A stretch of 22,655 nt of DNA from contig CAYUCE010000026.1 in assembly GCA_964443275.1 (NCBI GenBank), forward strand, positions 1 to 22,655. Reading direction: 5' to 3'. This DNA comes from CAYUCE01 sp964443275. GTDB lineage: Bacteria; Bipolaricaulota; Bipolaricaulia; CAYUCE01. Below the pieces are notes generated by a model that was not told the origin of the DNA, made no database searches, and saw nothing but the letters and a program-made list of their open reading frames with translations. Numbering within the stretch: position 1 is the first letter of the stretch; each line of letters opens with the position of its first letter. Below are positions 1-6,939 of this stretch, piece by piece. Position numbers and translations under genes: made by a program.

Positions 1-9
1 AGTTTGAGT

Positions 10-84
10 GGGCGAATAGCTCAGGGGAAGAGCGCCTGTCTCACATGCAGGAGGTCGCAGGTTCGAACCCTGCTTCGCCCACCA
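10..84 (+). tRNA. tRNA-Val (anticodon CAC)
   Basis: A full cloverleaf can be folded by eye. The acceptor stem GGGCGAA pairs with TTCGCCC, the D stem GCTC with GAGC, the anticodon stem CCTGT with GCAGG (one T-G pair), and the T stem GCAGG with CCTGC around the loop TTCGAAC. The anticodon loop CTCACAT places CAC at positions 34-36, which reads valine GUG codons. The 3' CCA is encoded. No other tRNA is visible nearby, but the window starts only 9 bases upstream, so it could be the last member of a cluster. Confidence 0.95.
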
Positions 85-189
85 ACTTTCCCCGGTACAA
101 GTTGTACTATATCCCCCGGGAAAACGCTCTGTAATTGGACTATGTTAATTCAAAGAAATATTTACCTGTTTCCACTCGGCTTACTTTTT

Positions 190-277
190 AGGGAGCGAAT
201 TTTTTCTTCCTCGCTGGAAACTTTCCGCTAACGCTCGTCAAACAGATTCTAAAGCTCCAAGAAAAATTTCTCTCCCT
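190..277. repeat. Imperfect inverted-repeat element, 88 bp
   Basis: An 18-bp arm at 190-207 is the reverse complement of 260-277 with 16 of 18 positions matching. The arms read agggagcgaattttttct and, on the same strand, agaaaaatttctctccct. About 52 bp lie between them. The layout (short terminal inverted repeats in a gene-free gap next to a tRNA) fits a small dispersed hairpin or MITE-like element, but only one copy lies in this window, so repetitiveness is not shown. Confidence 0.4.
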
Positions 278-446
278 CTACTAAACTACTGAAGATTAAT
301 GGGGCATATGTGTCTTAAGGTGAAAATTCTCCTTCTGGACTAGAAATTTGAAAACATCGTCCAGTGATTTCGTTCAAAGATAGGTCTTTTGATGATAAAA
401 GGTTCTAGCTGTGCCTTATAGAACGAAAAGTTTACAAGTTCATGGA

Positions 447-475
447 TTAGCTTGCGCTTTAGCTCCTAGTATAAA
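447..475 (+). promoter_or_regulatory. Possible promoter for the aldo/keto reductase
   Basis: A TATAAA -10 box (470-475) lies 17 bases from a poor TTAGCT -35 box. Transcription would start some 25 bases before the ATG at 505. The -35 match is weak. Confidence 0.3.
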
Positions 476-504
476 CAAACCTTAGCCAAGAGAGGGTATT
501 ACTT

Positions 505-1656
505 ATGCAGTACCGCCAATTTGGAAACCTAGAATGGAAACCTTCCGCATTGGGCTTTGGAATTATGAGACTGCCAACTATTGGTGATGATTACAGCAAG
601 ATTGATGAAGAAAAAGCGGCCCGAATGATACGCTACGGGATAGATCAGGGGATAAACTATATTGATACCGCCTGGTCCTATCATGAGGGAAATAGTGAGC
701 CTTTTTTAGGTAATGTCTTAAAAGATGGATATCGAGATAAAGTGAAACTGGCCACCAAGCTAACCCTGAATATTGCAAAGGAGCAGGAAAGCTTGGATAG
801 CTATCTTAATCAGCAGTTGGATAACCTACAGACTGATTACATAGATTTTTATCTGGTGCATACCCTTGACCAAAAACGTTGGGAGAAGGTCCAGGATGAA
901 AAGATCCTCCATTGGCTTAAGAAAATTAAATCGGAAGGGAAAGTTAAGCATCTGGGTTTTTCCTTTCACGATGATCTTGAATTGTTTAAAAAAATTATCG
1001 AATCCTTCAATGAATGGACCTTTTGTCAGATTCAGTATAACTATGTGGATACTGAATTTCAGGCGGGCAGAGAGGGGCTTAGATATGCAGCTTCAAAGGG
1101 ATTAGGAGTAGTAATAATGGAACCGCTGATGGGAGGTAAGCTGGCAGCCGAGCCCCCTAGCCCTATAAAAGCCATTCTAAATGATTCTCAGAAGTCCCGA
1201 TCGCCGGTTGAATGGGCATTTGAATGGTTGTGGAGTCATCCTGAAGTTTCGCTGGTGCTAAGCGGAATGAGCACCCTTGATCAAGTCAAGGAAGATGTCC
1301 AGATAGCCGCCATGAGGGGAAGCGGTTCTCTAACTGCAGAGGAAATGAGATTGGTAGAAGCAGCAGGGAGTAAATACAAAGAACTTTGTCCTGTTAACTG
1401 TACCGGCTGCAATTACTGTATGCCGTGCCCAAATGGAGTCTGGATACCTAGCAATCTTAGACTGTATAACGATGCGGTAGTATATGAAAGGTTCGAAGAT
1501 AATGCTAAACAATACAGCCAAATGGACAAAGTAAGTAGGGCAAGTGCCTGCGTAAGTTGTGGCGAATGTGTAGATAAATGCCCGCAGAATATTGCCATCC
1601 CCGAGCGATTGGCCGAGATAGCGGATTACTTTGGCCAGGCAAATGAGCGGTTTTAA
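505..1656 (+). CDS. Aldo/keto reductase with C-terminal 4Fe-4S ferredoxin domain
   Basis: This is a 383-residue cytoplasmic oxidoreductase of the ferredoxin-fused aldo/keto reductase group (COG1453-like). The TIM-barrel domain (about 1-285) keeps the catalytic tetrad: Asp54 and Tyr59 (in YIDTAWSY), Lys85 (LATK) and His119 (FYLVH). The C-terminal part (about 290-365) has two cysteine clusters, CTGCNYCMPCP and CVSCGECVDKCP, typical of bound 4Fe-4S centres. Electrons therefore probably pass between ferredoxin-type carriers and an unknown carbonyl substrate rather than strictly from NADPH. The ATG follows an AGAGAGG ribosome site. It stands alone, separated from the nitroreductase by 100 bp and a separate promoter. 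The substrate cannot be told from sequence. Confidence 0.93.
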   Translation: MQYRQFGNLEWKPSALGFGIMRLPTIGDDYSKIDEEKAARMIRYGIDQGINYIDTAWSYHEGNSEPFLGNVLKDGYRDKVKLATKLTLNIAKEQESLDSYLNQQLDNLQTDYIDFYLVHTLDQKRWEKVQDEKILHWLKKIKSEGKVKHLGFSFHDDLELFKKIIESFNEWTFCQIQYNYVDTEFQAGREGLRYAASKGLGVVIMEPLMGGKLAAEPPSPIKAILNDSQKSRSPVEWAFEWLWSHPEVSLVLSGMSTLDQVKEDVQIAAMRGSGSLTAEEMRLVEAAGSKYKELCPVNCTGCNYCMPCPNGVWIPSNLRLYNDAVVYERFEDNAKQYSQMDKVSRASACVSCGECVDKCPQNIAIPERLAEIADYFGQANERF

Positions 1657-1679
1657 AATTTGAAAAACGTGGCACAACC

Positions 1680-1708
1680 TTGACAAAATGAAACGTTATT
1701 TCTTTAAA
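1680..1708 (+). promoter_or_regulatory. Promoter for the nitroreductase
   Basis: A perfect TTGACA -35 box (1680-1685), a 17-base spacer and a TTTAAA -10 (1703-1708). The start codon follows about 50 bases downstream. Confidence 0.5.
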
Positions 1709-1756
1709 AGATAATTGTGAAATTTAGATGAGAACCCTTGTGGGGGTGAACTTGCG

Positions 1757-2278
1757 TTGAATGTTGAAGAAGCAATTTTAAAGAGGAGATCTGTACGCTC
1801 TTATACAGATGAAAAGATTCCCCGCCAGACAATCCAGAAAATAATGGATGCAGTGAGAATGGCTCCTTCCGCTAATAACAGGCAGGATTGGAAGTTCGTT
1901 ATCGTTGAGGATGAAAAGGTAAAAGAGGAGGTTTATAGAGCTGCTAGAAGACAAAGCTTCGTAAAAGAGGCACCGGCAGTAATAGCGGCTGTGGCTACCG
2001 ATCCGGGTAGAATAATGACCTGCGGGATACCTGGAGGCATCGTGGATGTATCCATAGCTTTGGACCACCTGACCCTAAAAGCTTGTGAGGAAGGGCTTGG
2101 AACTTGCTGGATAGGCGCTTTTGATCAAGAAAAGGCCCGCCGGGCATTGGGAATTCCTGACCAATATAAAATAGTAGCACTAATGCCCATAGGATATCCA
2201 AAACAGCCTTTAGAGAAGCAGACAAAGCCGCGCAAAAACTTACCGGAGATTATGTGCTTTAACCACTTTAGTAAATAA
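1757..2278 (+). CDS. Nitroreductase-family flavoprotein
   Basis: This is a 173-residue FMN-dependent oxidoreductase of the nitroreductase superfamily, normally a cytoplasmic homodimer that reduces nitro groups, quinones or related acceptors with NAD(P)H. The N-terminal RRSVRSY (residues 10-16) is the FMN-phosphate-binding signature, followed by APSANNRQDWKF (about 36-47), the family's second flavin-contact segment. A GTCWIGAF stretch and the LMPIGYP strand near the C-terminus are also standard. The start is TTG: no ATG or GTG is available in frame near the GGGGGTG ribosome site 9-15 bases upstream. The length fits the short nitroreductase subgroup. The physiological substrate is unknown. Confidence 0.92.
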   Translation: MNVEEAILKRRSVRSYTDEKIPRQTIQKIMDAVRMAPSANNRQDWKFVIVEDEKVKEEVYRAARRQSFVKEAPAVIAAVATDPGRIMTCGIPGGIVDVSIALDHLTLKACEEGLGTCWIGAFDQEKARRALGIPDQYKIVALMPIGYPKQPLEKQTKPRKNLPEIMCFNHFSK

Positions 2279-2331
2279 GTCAAATTAAGTAATCGAGACC
2301 ACAAATCTTTTGCAGCTAGGGGGGATACAGT

Positions 2332-2700
2332 CTACCCTTCATGGCCGGGTTTATCTCTATACATTCTTCGATCAGCTCTCTTTAATGTGGTTTCTATATC
2401 CTCTTCCGTACCCGGTTTCCAATAAGATGAACCCATGGCCAAAGTCAGCCGAAAATCTAGAAAGTCCTGTAGTTCATTCCACTCATCAAGCTTTTTTCTT
2501 ATTCTATTGGTAATTTTGTCATTTTCTCCATCTGTTTCGGGCATGACAATTAAAAACTCATCCCCACCGTAGCGAATTACAATATCGGCATCCCGCACAT
2601 TACTTTTGAGTAAATTGGCCATCTCCACCAATACCTTATCGCCGGTCAGATGAGAATACCGATCGTTAATTTCTTTAAACCTATTTATGTCGATCATCAA
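2332..2700 (-). pseudogene. GGDEF-domain remnant of the broken diguanylate cyclase
   Basis: This 122-codon frame encodes the C-terminal three quarters of a diguanylate cyclase domain (2 GTP to c-di-GMP). It starts directly at the metal-binding strand FLMIDINRFKEIND and keeps the active loop RYGGDEF (GGDEF at 45-49). An RxxD product-inhibition site (Arg36 to Asp39) sits exactly five residues before it. The family's N-terminal part, including the DxLTGLxNR motif, is absent. The frame overlaps the PAS/GAF frame upstream by 20 bases and has no ribosome site or proper start (TTG at best). It is best read as the tail of the same ancestral gene (2681-4690), cut off by a deletion and frameshift. It ends in TAG. 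Confidence 0.85.
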
Positions 2701-4690
2701 AAAACCCTACCTTGCCAATGGGGATACTGATAAATGACCTTATATCATCCCTCGCTGGACTTTGTAATGTTCTGCCAACTATTCCTTTTGCTAAATCAAA
2801 TGCTTTCCATCCTTCTGGAAGTGCTTCACTGCTTACCGCAATGGGAATTAGCTTATTGTCCTTTACCCGATAAAATGCACATAAGTCAATCTCTAAAATA
2901 TTCCTGGTAACTTGCAGAGCTTTGTTCCATAACTCATCTTCCATTTCACACCTTTGTAATTGATCAACGGCCTTATGTAGCTCTTCCAGTCTGTTTCTCT
3001 CTTGGCGCAGTTTCTTCTCCGCCCGCACCCGGGCGGTGATATCTTTGGATACCACAACCGCACCTTTGATTTCTCCGGTCTCCGGATCTTTCATCGGGCT
3101 GTAAGTTCTAAGAGACCACCTATCTTCGATTAGGAATTTATATCTTTGCGTCTCTGTCTCGCCCGTCTCCAAAACTTTTTTAAATTTTTGGATAAATTTT
3201 TCAGACTTTTCTGGGGAGTGAATATTTTCGTATTTTTCCCCAACTATTTCATCCACGCTTTTCTTGGAAATCTTATCATCCTCTAACAATCGGGAAAGAT
3301 GCTCCTCATTTGCTAAAACATAACAGTAATTAGAGTCAATCATGTATATTGAATCATCCGAGGCTTCAACCGCCATACTATATCGTTTGATTTTCTCTTG
3401 GGCTTTCTTTCGCTGGGTGATTTCGGACTGTAAGTCTTCGTTTGTTTGGACCAGCTCTGCTGTTCGCTCTTTAACCCGGTCCTCCAGCTCATCACGGGCT
3501 TCTCGCAGTGCCTCTTCAGCCTGCTTGCGCTGGGTGATATCCAGCAAGGAAGCCACTATCTTCTTAGTGCCAGGTATCATATCGATAAATAATAATACGT
3601 TCTTTATCTCCCCTTCCTTAGTGACCAATTTAAATTCATAACTCCTAGGGGCGGAATTGGTTTTTTTTCTTCTCAATTCATGGTATTCCTTCATCTTCTC
3701 TAAGCTCTCCTCAGCCATGAAGTCCATCCACTTTTTCTTGCCCTCTATTTCCTCCCGGCGGCATCCGCTCAGCTCACAGGCCCTCTCATTAACCAGCGAA
3801 ATAGTATTATCCTCCTCTATTATGCAGGTGGCAGTGCCGGTATTTTCAAATACAGTCCTGTATTGCCCCCTGCTTTTCCTAAGCGCTTCCTCCGCTTCCT
3901 TGCGCTCGGAAATGTCACGAGCCACGCTTAAAATCGCTTGTTCTCCTTGATAGGAAACCAGGCTGGAGCTGATCTCCACCGGAATTTTCTTTCCACCCTT
4001 GGTAGTATGTGTAGTTTCAAAAACCTGCACCTCATCGGTTTTCATACTTTTAACAAGCCCCATTATCTTTTCCTTATCTAAAGAACTATCAATATCTGCA
4101 GGCCCCATAGAAAGAAGTTCTTTCCTCGAATAACCTAAAACTTGAACGGCGGCATCATTTACGTCAAGAAAGTTACCCTCAAAATCAATGACCCATGCGG
4201 TGTCATTCATCCCGTTAATTAGCTCCCTATACTTTCTCTCACTTTCCTTAAGCTTTTTTTCCATCCGCACCCGCTCTGTTATGTCCCGGATAATTCCAAT
4301 CACGCTCTTTACTTCTTCTTCCGACTTTTCCAGTGGCCAATAGATGGTTGAGAAGTGCCGCTTGTCCCCATCGGGAAATTCATAGGACATCTCGTACTTG
4401 ACGGATTCCCCCTGTAAGCAGGTATCAAGGTGGGGCTTAATTGTTTCCTCAAATACCTTTTCTCCCACTACTTCACCTATACTATGTCCTATTACCTGAC
4501 TTTTATTTAGCGAGTGATACTTCAAGAAAGTTTGGTTAACAAACAAATAGTTATACTCGCTGTCCACTGCAACAATTAAGTCTTCAGAGTGCTCTACCGC
4601 TTCTCTATAATTCCTGAGTTCACTGAGTTCACTGAGTTCACTAAGAGGATCTGTTTCTTCGGTAGCCGCAGTCCCCGATTCTTTAGTCAT
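2681..4690 (-). CDS. PAS/GAF multidomain sensor, truncated before its GGDEF output
   Basis: This 669-codon frame has four PAS domains (about 27-140, 152-267, 272-390 and 436-553), with PAC endings such as IIRDITER, VARDISERK and LLDITQRK. A coiled coil (about 388-440) lies before the fourth PAS, a shorter helix at 555-585 follows it, and then comes a GAF domain from about 578. The GAF domain breaks off at SFISIPIGKVG and the frame adds eight foreign residues before a stop, while the GGDEF frame begins a few bases later in another phase. By family comparison roughly 100 residues (end of GAF, linker, start of GGDEF) are missing. No membrane segment is present, so it would have been a cytoplasmic sensor. 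The ATG used here has a poor ribosome site, and a better one lies 57 bases upstream at 4747 but is separated by an in-frame TAG. The product, if made, has no output domain. Confidence 0.8.
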   Translation of the reverse strand: MTKESGTAATEETDPLSELSELSELRNYREAVEHSEDLIVAVDSEYNYLFVNQTFLKYHSLNKSQVIGHSIGEVVGEKVFEETIKPHLDTCLQGESVKYEMSYEFPDGDKRHFSTIYWPLEKSEEEVKSVIGIIRDITERVRMEKKLKESERKYRELINGMNDTAWVIDFEGNFLDVNDAAVQVLGYSRKELLSMGPADIDSSLDKEKIMGLVKSMKTDEVQVFETTHTTKGGKKIPVEISSSLVSYQGEQAILSVARDISERKEAEEALRKSRGQYRTVFENTGTATCIIEEDNTISLVNERACELSGCRREEIEGKKKWMDFMAEESLEKMKEYHELRRKKTNSAPRSYEFKLVTKEGEIKNVLLFIDMIPGTKKIVASLLDITQRKQAEEALREARDELEDRVKERTAELVQTNEDLQSEITQRKKAQEKIKRYSMAVEASDDSIYMIDSNYCYVLANEEHLSRLLEDDKISKKSVDEIVGEKYENIHSPEKSEKFIQKFKKVLETGETETQRYKFLIEDRWSLRTYSPMKDPETGEIKGAVVVSKDITARVRAEKKLRQERNRLEELHKAVDQLQRCEMEDELWNKALQVTRNILEIDLCAFYRVKDNKLIPIAVSSEALPEGWKAFDLAKGIVGRTLQSPARDDIRSFISIPIGKVGFFDDRHK
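4610..4642 (-). repeat. Tandem 9-bp repeat encoding LSE-LSE-LSE
   Basis: Three consecutive copies of agttcactg (plus strand) encode the repeated tripeptide Leu-Ser-Glu at residues 16-24 of the PAS protein. Such exact in-frame repeats arise by slippage, and copy number may vary between strains without breaking the frame. Confidence 0.7.
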
Positions 4691-4693
4691 CTT

Positions 4694-4747
4694 CTATTGT
4701 GGCTCTTCCGGCTTACCTTTTGCCCCCTCCTCGGTGAAGTTGTTCAT
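4694..4747 (-). other. In-frame leader ORF ending in TAG, likely original 5' end of the PAS gene
   Basis: An ATG at 4747 has a good ribosome site (GGGGGTG, 4 bases away) and opens a 17-codon frame, MNNFTEEGAKGKPEEPQ, that ends in TAG. One codon later the PAS ATG follows in the same phase. The charged, low-complexity composition matches the next residues of the PAS protein. The simplest reading is that translation once began at 4747 and a nonsense mutation arose at codon 18. A regulatory leader peptide or UAG read-through are the alternatives. Confidence 0.5.
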
Positions 4748-4837
4748 TCTACACCCCCATCAACCTCAAATAGTTTGACGGTAAATTACGGTTTATAAAG
4801 TCAAGATCTTCAATAACATTCTACTGCCAGCCTTATT

Positions 4838-4866
4838 TTTATACAAAATAGAGTAAAGTAAGACAA
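4838..4866 (-). promoter_or_regulatory. Promoter for the PAS/GGDEF gene
   Basis: On the minus strand TTGTCT (866-861 of this kilobase) is followed after 17 bases by TATAAA (4843-4838). This would give a leader of about 85 bases up to the ATG at 4747, which supports 4747 rather than 4690 as the original start. Confidence 0.45.
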
Positions 4867-5021
4867 ATTGGCTCAATTTCAATCCTCTCTCAAGTTCCAC
4901 TTAGGAGAATGGCCATTTGCGGAAAGTAAGCATTGATACTTATTTTTAGGGATAGCCAATCCGGGTTTTCCAAAGCGCACCATGCCCTAGACCGTTTGAA
5001 TTTATCACTTATATCAAAAAT

Positions 5022-6878
5022 TCAGTACTTATTATCCAGTATTCGAATTTGGGAAGGGGACCTAAGTATTATTTCCGGGCCATTGTAATTTTGGAGAATG
5101 CCGGTTACTTCTATCATTTTTCCACTATAATCTTCAAGTGGAGTGGTGCCTGCCTTACGGAACCTATTTCGAGCGGACTTAAATACCACCGCGGTAAAAT
5201 CAATTTGGTAATCAAAAGATGAGTTTAGGAATGTAACCTCACCTGAATCATATACTTCCACTACTTTATATCTTACTGTTATCAGCTTACCTTCATATTT
5301 TGAGAAGTCAGCTTCTGCCTGCCGGGCGGAAATATATGCCGGTACTGCTTTTAAGCTTTCTTGAACCCGCCAATCCGGGCCCAAACAAGAAGTGGCGGTC
5401 CTGCAGTCGTAATCCTCACAGTCAATATAACCATCATTGTCGTTATCTGCACCGTCCTTACAGCTACATTCTTCACTTGCCCCTGACTGCGGGCAGTTGC
5501 TGGATGAAGCTCGGACCCTGTACTGATTGGAAAAGGGGGTATACTCACCGTCAAGGTAACCGCGCATTCGGTAGTAATAAGTCATTCCTGTTTTGATCGT
5601 GTCATCGACGAAGTAACGGTGGTTTGCCGGAATTTTGCGGAAAATCTTTTCGCACTTTCCCCAGGGGGTTGAAGCCCGGCATATTTCGTACCAATCCACC
5701 TTATTTCCCAGATGGGGTCTCCACTCAATCCGGCTCAATACATCCTGATAGTTGTGATGGCTAATGGTAACTCTAGGGGGGAGGTTGGGGCTTTGGTCAT
5801 ATTCTTTTGCGTCTTCAAAGTATTTAGTTAAATCATCAATAAATTTTTGAGCCACCTTTTGATCTTCGATAACTAGTATATTCTCATCGTTATAATTCAT
5901 CCCACTATTTGACCAGTTGGCAGATCCGGTGATAACTGTTTGACCATCGATAACCGCGTATTTGTGGTGAATCAGCCCCGGATTTGCATCTACTATCCCC
6001 ACTCCTCGAGTGAGCATTTCATCCATCTCCGAGGTACGAAAATTTTCCCACCCTCTATAGTCCCATACTGCCTTGACTTTTACTCCCCGATTAATTGCAT
6101 CGATCAAGGCTTTATGGAGAAGATCGTTGGTGTAATAAAACATGCTCAAATGGATACTTGAATCGGCGTTTTGGATTTTATTTATCAAAATCTCCTCTGG
6201 AAGGTCACTGGGAGAAAAATATACCTCAACCGGTATCTTACCCACCTCATATTTCTCTTTTGTTTTATCTTCCTTAGCTGAGCCAAACCTTCCACCTTCA
6301 TACATCTGCTGGAAATCTTTTAAGTAAGCATTCGCTATGGCTGCATTCTCAATCAAAACGGTGCTATTGGCGTTATAATATATCCCACTTTTTGTCCAGT
6401 TAAGCGATCCGGTCCACAGGGCTTCCTTATCGATAATCATGTATTTGTTATGCATACTATTTTCTTCTGGATCGGTCAAAACTTGAATATTAGCTTGGCG
6501 TTTTAATCTTTGGTAAATATTTTCAAATCGGACAAAATAATCATCTTCAGTCAGGATTCGAACCTCCGCTCCCCGGTCGGCTGAGCGAATTAAAGCCTCT
6601 ATCAAGTCTTCGTCACTTATAGAATAAATAGCTATATCCAGGCTTTGTGAAGCGGAGTTAATATATTTTATTAACCCTTCCTTTAATCCGTTAGCTTGAG
6701 CCTTTAATTGGTCCATCCCGGGCAGTCCGGCTAGTGGATCGTTAAAGTAGATATGAATGTAACTATCCTTCTGGTTCGCAACGTCTCCGGTCTCCGCGGA
6801 GGGTCCACACCCGGTAAGACCCAGGATAAAAAGCGCAAAAATTACAAATAGGATAATATTTTTCTTAAAACCTTCCAT
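5022..6878 (-). CDS. Secreted phospholipase-D-like lipoprotein with OB-fold tail
   Basis: This 618-residue surface lipoprotein has a basic N-terminus and hydrophobic stretch ending in the lipobox LTGC (Cys24). Two PLD-superfamily domains follow, each with an HxK(x)4D motif: His143/Lys145/Asp150 followed by TGSLNWT, and His304/Lys306/Asp311 followed by TGSANWS. Paired HKD motifs form one active site that attacks phosphodiesters through a phosphohistidine. TGSxNW is typical of the nuclease-like and phospholipase-like members. A fibronectin-III-like segment (about 365-458) comes next, then a Cys/Asp-rich stretch (about 471-493, DGADNDNDGYIDCEDYDC) that resembles calcium-binding loops with disulfides, then an OB-fold-like C-terminus (about 510-618). 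The OB tail hints at nucleic-acid contact. An extracellular nuclease is therefore as likely as a lipase. The start ATG is weakly preceded by AAGG. It lies 52 bp after the GT26 gene. Confidence 0.88.
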   Translation of the reverse strand: MEGFKKNIILFVIFALFILGLTGCGPSAETGDVANQKDSYIHIYFNDPLAGLPGMDQLKAQANGLKEGLIKYINSASQSLDIAIYSISDEDLIEALIRSADRGAEVRILTEDDYFVRFENIYQRLKRQANIQVLTDPEENSMHNKYMIIDKEALWTGSLNWTKSGIYYNANSTVLIENAAIANAYLKDFQQMYEGGRFGSAKEDKTKEKYEVGKIPVEVYFSPSDLPEEILINKIQNADSSIHLSMFYYTNDLLHKALIDAINRGVKVKAVWDYRGWENFRTSEMDEMLTRGVGIVDANPGLIHHKYAVIDGQTVITGSANWSNSGMNYNDENILVIEDQKVAQKFIDDLTKYFEDAKEYDQSPNLPPRVTISHHNYQDVLSRIEWRPHLGNKVDWYEICRASTPWGKCEKIFRKIPANHRYFVDDTIKTGMTYYYRMRGYLDGEYTPFSNQYRVRASSSNCPQSGASEECSCKDGADNDNDGYIDCEDYDCRTATSCLGPDWRVQESLKAVPAYISARQAEADFSKYEGKLITVRYKVVEVYDSGEVTFLNSSFDYQIDFTAVVFKSARNRFRKAGTTPLEDYSGKMIEVTGILQNYNGPEIILRSPSQIRILDNKY

Positions 6879-6916
6879 TGCCTTATCTTATAATAAAGGA
6901 TGGACTAAGGGTGAGC

Positions 6917-6939
6917 AAAACAGGTGAAAGTTAAACCTG
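6917..6939 (-). terminator. Weak terminator-like hairpin after the GT26 gene
   Basis: On the minus strand CAGGT pairs with ACCTG across a 9-base loop and TTTT follows. The 5-bp stem overlaps the stop codon of the glycosyltransferase gene. It may reduce, rather than stop, read-through into the PLD gene. Confidence 0.3.

Larger units (their letters stand above)
85..504. other. Non-coding stretch after the tRNA, with structured DNA
   Basis: I see no credible gene here: the open frame overlapping the tRNA has no family resemblance. Just after the tRNA, TTTCCC (87-92) can pair with GGGAAA (118-123), enclosing a small GTACAA-g-TTGTAC hairpin (96-107... centred on 101). There is no T-run, so this could be a tRNA processing or termination structure, but that is weak. 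The inverted repeat at 190-277 and a possible promoter at 447-475 are listed separately. Confidence 0.5.
4691..5021. other. Intergenic region between the PAS gene and the PLD gene
   Basis: Both flanking genes point left. Besides the leader frame (4694-4747) and the minus-strand promoter (4838-4866) I see nothing coding. I looked for a c-di-GMP riboswitch ahead of the cyclase and did not recognise one. Confidence 0.5.

Noticed and set aside
4..231. 75-codon frame at the left edge
   Set aside because: It overlaps the tRNA-Val gene and shows no family resemblance.
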